DNA from: an uncultured Collinsella sp.
GTDB lineage: Bacteria > Actinomycetota > Coriobacteriia > Coriobacteriales > Coriobacteriaceae
NCBI GenBank assembly: GCA_900542945.1
Contig: UQPI01000027.1
Span: forward strand, 1-27,634
DNA length: 27,634 nucleotides
Reading direction: 5' to 3'
The notes under the pieces were generated by a model that saw only the letters and a program-made list of their open reading frames with translations, was not told the DNA's origin and searched no databases. The position numbers and the translations under genes were made by a program. Below, one piece after another: positions 8,098-15,472 of the stretch (the first letter of the stretch is position 1; every line of letters starts with the position of its first letter).

Positions 8098-9093
8098 CTA
8101 CTCCGCTTCTCCGTCTACATCCAAACCGTCTAAACCAAACTTGTGCTCGACTTCCGTACGCGTGGGAATTGATTGCTGAGCGCCCAGGCGCGATACCGTC
8201 ACCGCCGAGGCGCGAGCACCCGCGGCCATGCACTCAAAGAGCGGCAGACCCTCCAGACGAGCTGCAGCAAGCGCACCAATAAACGTATCGCCCGCGGCCG
8301 TCGTATCGACCACCGCGCTCGAAAGCGCCGGCATGCGCAGCGGCTCACCGCCATCGCCGAGCGTAACCGAGCCGGCGCCGCCCAGCGTGATGACCGCGGC
8401 GCCGGCGCCCTTGTCGAGCAGCGCATTGAGCGCGGCGACGCAACTCGCATCATCTGTGGGCAGAATGCCCGTCAGCATCTGGCACTCGGTCTCGTTGGGG
8501 CAGACCAGGTCGACCGCAGGCCACGCTCCTGCCGGCAGGTCGCAGGCGGGCGCCGGGTTAAAGATCGTATAGAACCCCAGCTCGTGAGCACAAGCAAGCG
8601 CCTCGGCCGTCGCCGCAAGGTCACATTCGCCCTGGGCAATAAAGACGCTTCCGACAGCCGGGGCAATCTCGCTGGCATCGCCGTCGAGCTCGTCGGCCAC
8701 CAAGCGCCTCAGTGCGCGGGCAACGTCCTCGCCCGCAAGCGCATGGTTGGCGCCCGGCGACAGCACGATGCGGTTGTCGCTCTCACAGCGAATGATAGTC
8801 GCGGTACCGGTCTCCACGTCATCGCGACGCGCCACAAACTCAACGCCCACGCCGGCATCCTGGAGCCCTGCCACAAGCGCATCGCCAAAGGTATCGCGCC
8901 CAACAGCGCCGATCATGCACGTGCGCGCACCCATGCGCGCAGCGGCAACGGCCTGATTGGCTCCCTTACCGCCGGCGTTGGTGATAAAACCGCTGCCACC
9001 GACGGTCTCGCCCGCGCGCGGCATGCGCTCGCACGCCACCGAAAGGTCCATGTTCATGCTGCCGAACACCGCAACGATGCTGTGATCCGCCAT
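8098..9093 (-). CDS. rbsK: Ribokinase (PfkB family)
   Basis: 331 residues from ATG 9093, preceded by AGGAGG; the longer frame to 9222 runs through the promoter. It phosphorylates ribose to ribose 5-phosphate. Visible: FGSMNMDLSVACERMP at the N-terminus, PfkB signature 1 GGSGFITNAGGKGANQAVAA, FNPAPACDLP, a nucleotide-site region NETECQMLTGILP, and signature 2 VVDTTAAGDTFIGALAA with the catalytic Asp. First gene of a two-gene salvage operon with the nucleoside hydrolase. Deoxyribokinase activity is possible in this family, but pairing with a ribonucleoside hydrolase favours ribose. Confidence 0.88.
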   Translation of the reverse strand: MADHSIVAVFGSMNMDLSVACERMPRAGETVGGSGFITNAGGKGANQAVAAARMGARTCMIGAVGRDTFGDALVAGLQDAGVGVEFVARRDDVETGTATIIRCESDNRIVLSPGANHALAGEDVARALRRLVADELDGDASEIAPAVGSVFIAQGECDLAATAEALACAHELGFYTIFNPAPACDLPAGAWPAVDLVCPNETECQMLTGILPTDDASCVAALNALLDKGAGAAVITLGGAGSVTLGDGGEPLRMPALSSAVVDTTAAGDTFIGALAAARLEGLPLFECMAAGARASAVTVSRLGAQQSIPTRTEVEHKFGLDGLDVDGEAE

Positions 9094-9157
9094 GGAAACC
9101 TCCTCGTCTTCAGGCTTTGCGCCCACCGTCGACCAACGATTGTGCACTCTCGCACCC

Positions 9158-9187
9158 CCTATAACTTTAGTCCACTTTGATGTGGAC
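9158..9187 (-). promoter_or_regulatory. Candidate promoter and operator of the ribokinase-nucleoside hydrolase operon
   Basis: On the minus strand TCCACA (9186-9181), a 17-bp spacer and TATAGG (9163-9158) make a four-plus-four match to the sigma-A consensus. A perfect 6-bp inverted repeat GTCCAC (9170-9175) with GTGGAC (9182-9187) spans the -35 and spacer, a natural place for a repressor. No regulator gene for it is adjacent. Confidence 0.45.
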
Positions 9188-9280
9188 GCGCGCTTGAGCT
9201 TGCGCCAGCAGCAAGCATTCACAGGGGCAGGCAGCTACAATGAATACGTGCTGATTATTCTCGTCATTGGATGATGTTTT

Positions 9281-11497
9281 ATGGAACAACTCTCGCAATC
9301 GGGCTCGCGCGGTCGACGCCGCACGGGCAATGAGCCGGCGCCGCACGAACGCGTGAAGGGCGGGCGCCGCGCCAACGAGCCGCGACGCACCGCGAGCCCC
9401 CATCGCGCTTCTGCCAACAACGCGGGCCGCGCCAACACTCCCGCCGCGGAGCAGACGCCTGCTCGCCCCAAGTCCCGCTACATCCCTGCCCTTGACGGCC
9501 TGCGCACGCTTGCCGTCGTCGCGGTGGTGCTCTATCACCTCAACCTCACGTGGGCTCAGGGCGGCCTGCTCGGCGTCACGATCTTCTTTGTGCTTTCGGG
9601 CTATCTGATCACGCGCTTGCTGCTCAACGAAGTCGCTAAGACCGGCCGCATCGACCTTAAGAGCTTCTGGATTCGCCGCATCCGTCGCCTGGTCCCCGCC
9701 GTGGTAACGGTAGTGTTCGTGACCTGCGCGCTGTGCACCATCTTTAACCACGTGATGCTCACCAAGATGCGCCCCGACATCCTGCCGTCGCTGCTGTTCT
9801 TTAACAACTGGTGGCAGATTGCCCAAAACGTCTCGTACTTCAATGCTCTGGGCGATCCCTCGCCGCTTACGCACTTTTGGTCGCTCGCCATCGAGGAACA
9901 GTTCTACCTGGTTTGGCCCCCGCTGCTGCTCGCTATGGTATCCATGCACATGAGCAAGCCCAGCACGCGCCGCATGGTTCTGGGCCTGGCTGCTGTCTCC
10001 GCCATCGCCATGATGGTGCTCTATAACCCCGCCGCCGACCCCAGCCGCGTGTACTACGGCACCGACACCCGCGTCTTCTCGCTGCTGCTGGGCGCCTGGA
10101 TGGCCTTTATCCCCGATCGCGACCTGGCGCCGGTGTGTCTCGCTCATCGTTTGGGGCTCAATCGCCTGGCTGGCGCCGCCAAGCACGGCAAGAACGCCGA
10201 GGGCAAGCCTGGCGAGAAGGCCGACAACGCAGCCGAGACCGTCCCGGCACAGCCGAGCGCCCTCGTGCGCTTTTGGTCCTCGCCCGCATCCATCGATGTG
10301 TTGGGCGTCGTGGGTCTGGTTGGCCTTGCCGCCATGGTCGCGCTCACCAACGGCTACACCGCGTTCCAGTATCGCGGCGGCACGCTGCTATGCTCCATCC
10401 TCACGCTCATGGTCATCGCGGCCTGCGTGCAGCCCCAGGGAATGGTTGCCCGCGCACTGTCCGCCGAGCCGCTCGTGTGGGTTGGCAAGCGCTCGTACAG
10501 CATCTACCTGTGGCACTATCCGCTACTGTTGCTCATGAACCCGGTCGCCAACATCAACGATACGCCGTGGTGGCAGTACATTTTGCAGGTGTTGTTGGTG
10601 GTCGCCGTAGCCGAATGTTCATATCGCTTTATCGAGACGCCGTTTAGAAAGGGCGCCTTTGGGCGCACCGTATCCGAGTTCCGCGACGGCACCACCGCGC
10701 CCGCCAACTGGGTGCGCGCGCACGTCCCTGTCTGCGCAGCCTGCGCTGTCGTGTTGGTCGTTGCACTGGGCGGCCTGATCTTTGTGCCGGAGACCTCCGC
10801 ACTGAGCGGTGAGGGCGCCGAAGTCCTCAACAAGGAAGCCAAAAACACCGCGCCAACGGACCAACAGGCAGCCGACGACACCGACAAGGACAACGACGGC
10901 TTCCCCGATGGCTCCTACGACCTGTTGATGATCGGTGACTCCGTGTCGCTGCGCGCCGTCGATTCCTTCGACGGCGTGTTCCCCCACAGTCACATCGATG
11001 CCGAAAAGGGCCGCCAGTTCGATGCGGGCCGCGCGACATTTGAGGGCTATCTCCAACAGAACCTTGCCGGCAAGATCGTGGTCTTTGCCCTGGGCACCAA
11101 CGGCTTGGTAACCGACGACCAGATCGACGCCATCATGGCCGATGCAGGAGATAAGCGTATTGTGGTGTTTGTGAACACGCGCAGCCCGCAGCCGTGGGTT
11201 GGCTCTACCAACCAGGCCATCGCCAACGCCGCTACGCGCTACAAGAACGTGCGCGTTATCGACTGGTACGGGTACAGCGCCAACCGCAACGACCTGTTCG
11301 ACGGCGACGGCACGCACCTGTCGACCACCGGCGTGACCGAATACCTCAACCTGATCCACGATGCGGTCAAGAAAGACCTGCCCGTGCACCCCGAGGACCA
11401 CGTCAACGATCCGCAGCCGGCAGCCGTCAAATCCGCCGCCGACGCACTCGTCAATGCCCTCGCCTACAAACCACACAAGCTGGGCACCGACAAGTAA
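9281..11497 (+). CDS. OatA-like membrane O-acyltransferase with C-terminal SGNH domain
   Basis: 738 residues. Order: a basic Arg/Pro-rich cytoplasmic leader (about 1-65); an acyltransferase-3 membrane domain opening with IPALDGLRTLAVVAVVLYHL, then GVTIFFVLSGYLITRLLL, FWIRRIRRLVPA and THFWSLAIEEQFYLVWP with the conserved His and Glu; about ten membrane spans to residue 500; an acidic linker; and a secreted SGNH hydrolase domain with MIGDSVSLRA (near 550) and DGDGTHLS (near 675), giving Ser, Asp and His. Proteins of this shape O-acetylate peptidoglycan or another surface glycan, moving acetyl across the membrane. Divergently placed from the ribokinase operon and apparently monocistronic. TACAAT at 9236-9241 is a possible -10 with no good -35; the ribosome site is weak. 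Confidence 0.9.
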   Translation: MEQLSQSGSRGRRRTGNEPAPHERVKGGRRANEPRRTASPHRASANNAGRANTPAAEQTPARPKSRYIPALDGLRTLAVVAVVLYHLNLTWAQGGLLGVTIFFVLSGYLITRLLLNEVAKTGRIDLKSFWIRRIRRLVPAVVTVVFVTCALCTIFNHVMLTKMRPDILPSLLFFNNWWQIAQNVSYFNALGDPSPLTHFWSLAIEEQFYLVWPPLLLAMVSMHMSKPSTRRMVLGLAAVSAIAMMVLYNPAADPSRVYYGTDTRVFSLLLGAWMAFIPDRDLAPVCLAHRLGLNRLAGAAKHGKNAEGKPGEKADNAAETVPAQPSALVRFWSSPASIDVLGVVGLVGLAAMVALTNGYTAFQYRGGTLLCSILTLMVIAACVQPQGMVARALSAEPLVWVGKRSYSIYLWHYPLLLLMNPVANINDTPWWQYILQVLLVVAVAECSYRFIETPFRKGAFGRTVSEFRDGTTAPANWVRAHVPVCAACAVVLVVALGGLIFVPETSALSGEGAEVLNKEAKNTAPTDQQAADDTDKDNDGFPDGSYDLLMIGDSVSLRAVDSFDGVFPHSHIDAEKGRQFDAGRATFEGYLQQNLAGKIVVFALGTNGLVTDDQIDAIMADAGDKRIVVFVNTRSPQPWVGSTNQAIANAATRYKNVRVIDWYGYSANRNDLFDGDGTHLSTTGVTEYLNLIHDAVKKDLPVHPEDHVNDPQPAAVKSAADALVNALAYKPHKLGTDK

Positions 11498-11520
11498 CAC
11501 GCGGCCAAATCTGCTTCCAC

Positions 11521-11558
11521 CCGCAGGGGGCGTCGGCCGTGGCCGACGCCCCCTGCGG
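11521..11558 (+). terminator. Strong hairpin after the acyltransferase gene
   Basis: A perfect 17-bp G+C-rich stem (11521-11537 with 11542-11558) closes a four-base loop 23 bases after the stop codon. The T-rich run is displaced (CTCCTTTT about 12 bases later), so termination is likely but not the classic form. Confidence 0.6.
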
Positions 11559-11730
11559 CAGTTAGGGACGCTCCTTTTGCACCGGCACCTTGAGGCACTT
11601 CTGGCGCAGCCAATGAAGACCTCTAGAGATGAATTTCAAGCCGCTCCGCCGCTCCAGGCATCGTTTCCGCGCCTCGCGCCTGCCCCAAACAATCAAAACA
11701 AGCCCTTTTCGCCGCAACCTCAAAGGTCTG

Positions 11731-11958
11731 TGGGCAAAAAAGGGCAAATATGAGTACTGTTACCATTTTAGTAGCAGGCAAAACCACCCAAAATGACGTC
11801 CGAGCAACCCCTACAACCCCCTAAAGCAGCCAACCTGACTTGTTTAAGGTGTATTGGAGCCAATTTTAATGAACATACTATAGGTTATGTTCATTATCTT
11901 CTTGGCCGTAAATGTCATCAGTCTAGCAACAGTACTCATATTTGGCATTTTTTGCCCA
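11731..11958. repeat. 228-bp element bounded by 33-bp inverted repeats (MITE-like)
   Basis: Left arm 11731-11763 and right arm 11926-11958 are inverted copies matching at 30 of 33 positions; the shared core is CAAATATGAGTACTGTT preceded by TGGGCAAAAAA. Between them is a second, perfect 10-bp hairpin AATGAACATA (11868-11877) with TATGTTCATT (11886-11895). No open frame of note lies inside. It sits in the 530-bp gene-free stretch between convergent genes; the remainder (11559-11730 and 11959-11980) shows nothing I can interpret apart from TATAACTGACCCCCT just outside the right arm. Confidence 0.75.
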
Positions 11959-11982
11959 TCGTTATATAACTGACCCCCTGTA

Positions 11983-12012
11983 GCGGGCAAAAAAGAGGCC
12001 GCGGCCCGCTCG
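11983..12012 (-). terminator. Probable terminator of the NRAMP-like gene
   Basis: In the minus direction a G+C block containing GGCCGCGGCC runs straight into CTCTTTTTT. The stem is imperfect and the palindrome leaves almost no loop, but a wider pairing of GCGGGC with GCCCGC is available. The position, about 20 bases after the stop codon, fits a terminator. Confidence 0.45.
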
Positions 12013-12028
12013 AAACCCAAAAGAGGCG

Positions 12029-13291
12029 CTACGCGCTGTAGCCCATCGCTTGCAGCACAAACATGACGACCGTCAGCACCGTAATCACGCCGATAGTCGC
12101 CCACGTGAGCACGTTCCACACGCGACCGTTGCGGTTGGCCCCCATAATGTGGCGATCCGCCGCGATAACCACCTGGAATACCAAAACTACGGGCAGCAGC
12201 ACGCCGTTGATGACCTGCGAGGTCATCATAATCTGGAACAAATCGACGCCGGGCATGAGCACCAACACGGCAGAAATGCCGATGATGGCCGTAATGATGC
12301 CGCGATAGACCGGGGCCTCGTCCCAGCTGCGATCGGCGCCTCGTTCCCAACCAAATGCCTCGCAGATGGCACTCGACGTAACGCCCGGCAGCACGCAGGC
12401 AGCCAAAAAGCTCGCTGCGACCAGGCCCGAGGCAAACAACACCGTGGACCACTGACCCGCAATAGGCTCCAGCGCGCGGGCAGCATCGGCAGCATCGCTA
12501 ATCTGAATACCCGCCGGGAACAACACCGTGCCGGTCGTGATGATAATAAAGCCGGCAATAACATCGGCGGCAAGCGAGCCGCTCACGGTATCAATACGCT
12601 GCAGCACGATGTCGTCCTCGCCCGCGTTCTTATCGACCACGTTGTTCTGCGCCAAGAAAATCATCCACGGCGCGATGGTGGTACCGATCGTTGCGACCAC
12701 GAGCGACACGTAGCTGGGGTCATTTTGAATGTTAGGCACGACCAGGTCGACCGCGACCTCACCCCAGTTGGGGCCAGCCATAAACGCGGCGACGATGTAG
12801 GTCACGAACACGCAGCTCACCAGCAGCAGAATCTTCTCGATGCGCTGGAAACTCCCCGACATGGTAAGCATCCACACCAGCAGCGCCACCAACGGCACCG
12901 AGATGCTCGCCGGCACGCCAAAGAGGGCAAGGCCGCTCGCAATACCCGCAAACTCCGAAATGGTCACAGCCGTGTTGGCGATCAACAGCGCCGCCATAGC
13001 AAGTACACTCTTGCGCACGCCAAAGCGCTCGCGAATGAGCGATGCCAGGCCCTTGCCCGTGACGCAGCCGCAGCGCGCCGCGGTCTCCTGCGTCACGATG
13101 AGCAGCACAGTCATGACAGGAAGCATCCACAGCATCTTGTAGCCATAGCTGGCGCCCGCGCTGGAATACGTTGCAATGCCGCCGGCGTCATTGCCCGAAA
13201 GCGCCGCCAGCAGACCGGGACCCATAGCGCCAAAGATGGCCGCGATGGTCAACTTTTGCTTGGTGCCCGACTTTTGCTTGGTATTTTGCAC
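12029..13291 (-). CDS. NRAMP-like divalent cation transporter with non-canonical metal site
   Basis: 420 residues from a GTG at 13291 whose ribosome site (AGGTGG) overlaps the stop of the preceding gene; the longer ATG frame to 13354 lies inside that gene. About eleven membrane spans. The first span reads GPGLLAALSGNDAGGIATYSSAG, so the DPGN metal motif of Mn/Fe transporters is DAGG (35-38): the Asp stays, the Asn is lost. The sixth span reads TTIAPWMIFLAQ where MntH/DMT1 have the A-x-x-MPH motif: the metal-binding Met is Ala (207) and the His is Trp (209). Loss of the Met thioether is known to go with a switch away from transition metals in NRAMP relatives, including Mg2+ transporters described in Coriobacteriia. 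Coupling to an MgtE-like gene supports Mg2+; other cations are not excluded. Confidence 0.85.
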   Translation of the reverse strand: MQNTKQKSGTKQKLTIAAIFGAMGPGLLAALSGNDAGGIATYSSAGASYGYKMLWMLPVMTVLLIVTQETAARCGCVTGKGLASLIRERFGVRKSVLAMAALLIANTAVTISEFAGIASGLALFGVPASISVPLVALLVWMLTMSGSFQRIEKILLLVSCVFVTYIVAAFMAGPNWGEVAVDLVVPNIQNDPSYVSLVVATIGTTIAPWMIFLAQNNVVDKNAGEDDIVLQRIDTVSGSLAADVIAGFIIITTGTVLFPAGIQISDAADAARALEPIAGQWSTVLFASGLVAASFLAACVLPGVTSSAICEAFGWERGADRSWDEAPVYRGIITAIIGISAVLVLMPGVDLFQIMMTSQVINGVLLPVVLVFQVVIAADRHIMGANRNGRVWNVLTWATIGVITVLTVVMFVLQAMGYSA

Positions 13292-13299
13292 GCGACCAC

Positions 13300-15144
13300 C
13301 TAACCCATGACTGATATGGCGAGCAGCACCGCGGCGATGCAATACGCCACACACGAAATCATGACGGCAATGACGTTCATGGCGGTACCCGACGTGTTAA
13401 GGTCGTGCTCATCGCGCCAGAACAGCACCATCAGGTAAATCACGGCGCTCATGTTGCCCACCAGGCAGATGATGGCGGCAATGTTAAAGCAGCCGGTAAA
13501 GAGCTGCTCCTCAAACATAGAGGCATCGGGGAACGCGGCGGTGCGCACCAGCTGCGCGCACAGGTAGGTCACGAGCGAAAGGATCAGGCCCATACCCGTG
13601 CTCTGGAAGAAGAATCCCAGGTACGGCTTGGGCTCGTCGTCGTGACCGTCGTACTCGAGGAAGTAATTCTTGACGAACGACACCATGCGCGAGGCAGCCA
13701 ACAGCACGAGCGGCATGGCGCACATGGGGAACACCACCAGATGCGCGGAGCCCAGCGCCGTCCCCAGCACCGTCGCCATAATGCACGAGGCGATGCCCCA
13801 CACGACGACCCAGTACTGACGATGCACGAACCAGCTGAGCACGTTCGTCGAGTCGTCCGACGCGCTATCGCCCGAGCCGACACCGGCGATCTGCAGGTCC
13901 TCCTGATGCTCCTCGGCGATAACGTCCATGGCATCGTCGAAGGTCACGATACCCAGGATATGACGGTTCTCGTCGCAGACAGGGATGGCAACCAGGTCGT
14001 ACTTGGTCATCTCGTCCGTCACGTCTTCCTGGTCCTCGTCGGGCGACACGTAGACCAGATCGCGATAGGCGAGCTGGCCCAGCGTGGCGTCGCGGTCGGC
14101 CACGATCAGCGTGCGCAACGAAAGCACGCCCGTCAGCATGCCGCTCGGATCCTCGGTATAGACGTAATAGACACTCTCATAATCCTCGTCGAGTTTGCGA
14201 ATCGCCTCGATGGCATCGCCGACCGTCGCCGTGGCGGGCAGCGAGACAAACTCCGAGGTCATGATGCGGCCGGCGGTGTTGTCCTCGTATCCCAGCAGAT
14301 TACGAATCGCCTTCTCCTCCTTGACGCCCATCAGGCGCAGGAGCTTCTCGGCCTTCTCATAATCGAGCTCGTCGATCAGGTCGGCAGCGTCGTCCGGGTC
14401 CATCATGGCCAGCATCGACGACGCGTCCGTGTCGGACAGGCCCTCGAGCATCTCGGTCATGAGCTCGTCGTCATCGAACTCCGAGATGGCCTCGGCGGCC
14501 TGCGCCGTATCGAGCTGCGCGAACACCTGCGCGCGCAGGCGCGGGTCGAGCTGCTCGATGATGTCAGCGATGTCGGCAGGATGCAGCTCGCCAAGCGTCT
14601 TGTGCGACACCGAGAGTTGAATGTTCTTGGTCGAGCGGTCGAGCAGGTCCATGTAGGACCAAGCGATGATATCCTCGCTGAGCGGCTTGCCCAGGTGCTT
14701 CATAAAGCCTTCGACGATATGCTCGAGCGCGGGGCTGATGGCGCGTAGCAGACCGCGGGCACCGACCTCGGCGCCCAGCAGGCGCAGCTGGTTTTCGCCC
14801 GACATGGAAAACTTGATGTCGTTTACGCGCACGACCTTCATGCCCTGCGTGTCGACAATCTGCTTGTTGAGCACGTCACGGGCAAGCAAGAGTTCGGTCG
14901 GCTGCAGGTACGAAAAACGGATTTCGGTGGCCGACGTCTTAAGGTGTACACCCGTCTCGTCGATACGGTCGACCCATTTGCGCCAGCTGATCATAAACGG
15001 CGTCTTGCCGGGGCCGCGGAACGCGAGCGACGTCACGTGCGGAAAAACTTCGCCGGTAGCAATGCCAAAATCGTTGACCACGCCGAGCTTTTCGCCATCG
15101 ACGTCCAAGACCGGCAATTTGAGCATCTCACTCAGATAATTCAA
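13300..15144 (-). CDS. PRC-barrel/MgtE_N/CBS protein with degenerate MgtE-like membrane domain
   Basis: 614 residues. Order: two PRC-barrel-like segments (about 8-60 and 88-125), an MgtE_N helical superhelix (about 180-290, with LHPADIADIIEQLD and MMDPDDAADLIDEL), a CBS pair (295-350 and 360-415), an acidic linker and five membrane spans (444-465, 468-490, 509-533, 549-575, 586-612). Soluble part and span number match MgtE, which senses cytosolic Mg2+ and opens a pore. However, the second span lacks the GGNxGxQ signature (PLVLLAASRM instead) and the fifth lacks the pore Asp, so transport by this protein alone is doubtful. The start is TTG 15144 with GGGGAG five bases upstream; ATG 15126 is an alternative. 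Eight bases separate it from the NRAMP-like gene. Confidence 0.8.
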   Translation of the reverse strand: MNYLSEMLKLPVLDVDGEKLGVVNDFGIATGEVFPHVTSLAFRGPGKTPFMISWRKWVDRIDETGVHLKTSATEIRFSYLQPTELLLARDVLNKQIVDTQGMKVVRVNDIKFSMSGENQLRLLGAEVGARGLLRAISPALEHIVEGFMKHLGKPLSEDIIAWSYMDLLDRSTKNIQLSVSHKTLGELHPADIADIIEQLDPRLRAQVFAQLDTAQAAEAISEFDDDELMTEMLEGLSDTDASSMLAMMDPDDAADLIDELDYEKAEKLLRLMGVKEEKAIRNLLGYEDNTAGRIMTSEFVSLPATATVGDAIEAIRKLDEDYESVYYVYTEDPSGMLTGVLSLRTLIVADRDATLGQLAYRDLVYVSPDEDQEDVTDEMTKYDLVAIPVCDENRHILGIVTFDDAMDVIAEEHQEDLQIAGVGSGDSASDDSTNVLSWFVHRQYWVVVWGIASCIMATVLGTALGSAHLVVFPMCAMPLVLLAASRMVSFVKNYFLEYDGHDDEPKPYLGFFFQSTGMGLILSLVTYLCAQLVRTAAFPDASMFEEQLFTGCFNIAAIICLVGNMSAVIYLMVLFWRDEHDLNTSGTAMNVIAVMISCVAYCIAAVLLAISVMG

Positions 15145-15345
15145 TGGTGCTCCCCATCATTATTCCTCCGGACGCGGCCGCGCGTGCGGCGTCCGGGGGC
15201 TTCTGGATATGTATACGCATGCGCGGGCGGCACGCCGCTCGACGCTTACACCCCGTGCATGCGCAAAAAGCACCTGCATGGGGTCATCGACTGTATGGTC
15301 GAGGTTTGGATTTCACCTGTAACCTTTCTCTTGACCCTCATTAAC
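15145..15345 (-). promoter_or_regulatory. Structured leader with alternative pairings upstream of the Mg2+-type module
   Basis: In the RNA sense (minus), GGGTCA (15337-15332) pairs with TGACCC (15286-15281), enclosing two hairpins: AGGTT with AACCT, and TCGAC-CATACA-GTCGA. This is a three-way junction. The closing 3' strand overlaps the 5' arm of a downstream 14-bp imperfect hairpin (15283-15270 with 15264-15251, loop UUUUU), so the two cannot form together. No T-run follows the hairpin, which argues against simple termination. The arrangement looks like a cis-regulatory RNA; I do not recognise a named class, and it does not show the M-box landmarks. The remaining gene-free bases up to 15439 hold only the promoter. 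Confidence 0.5.
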
Positions 15346-15352
15346 CGCAGTA

Positions 15353-15361
15353 ACTATAGCA
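15353..15361 (-). promoter_or_regulatory. Extended -10 promoter for the MgtE-like/NRAMP-like operon
   Basis: The minus strand reads TGCTATAGT, an extended -10 (TGn plus TATAGT), with no recognisable -35. Transcription would begin near 15346, just before the structured leader. Confidence 0.5.
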
Positions 15362-15439
15362 TCAGCATCGCCCTGCGGCATCGAATTTATGCGCTGCACA
15401 TTGCAGGCATACCAAACGCTGACGTATCCGTGACATAGC

Positions 15440-15471
15440 CATTGGGGACGTTCTTAAACGACTACCCAATG
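15440..15471 (-). repeat. Hairpin repeat after the NodB-like gene
   Basis: CATTGGG (15440-15446) pairs with CCCAATG (15465-15471), with an inner CGTT/AACG helix around CTTA. It begins two bases past the stop codon and carries the GGGGAC...CTTAAA core seen at 23964 and 27539. Confidence 0.6.
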
Positions 15472-15472
15472 A

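Noticed and set aside
11562..11747. 61-codon minus-strand frame beside the inverted-repeat element
   Set aside because: Starts at TTG inside the repeat arm, has no ribosome site and no recognisable family; could be a remnant but unsupported.
15145..15345. M-box (Mg2+) or yybP-ykoY (Mn2+) riboswitch before the transporter genes
   Set aside because: The conserved landmark strings of these classes, as I know them, are not present; only an unclassified structured leader can be claimed.
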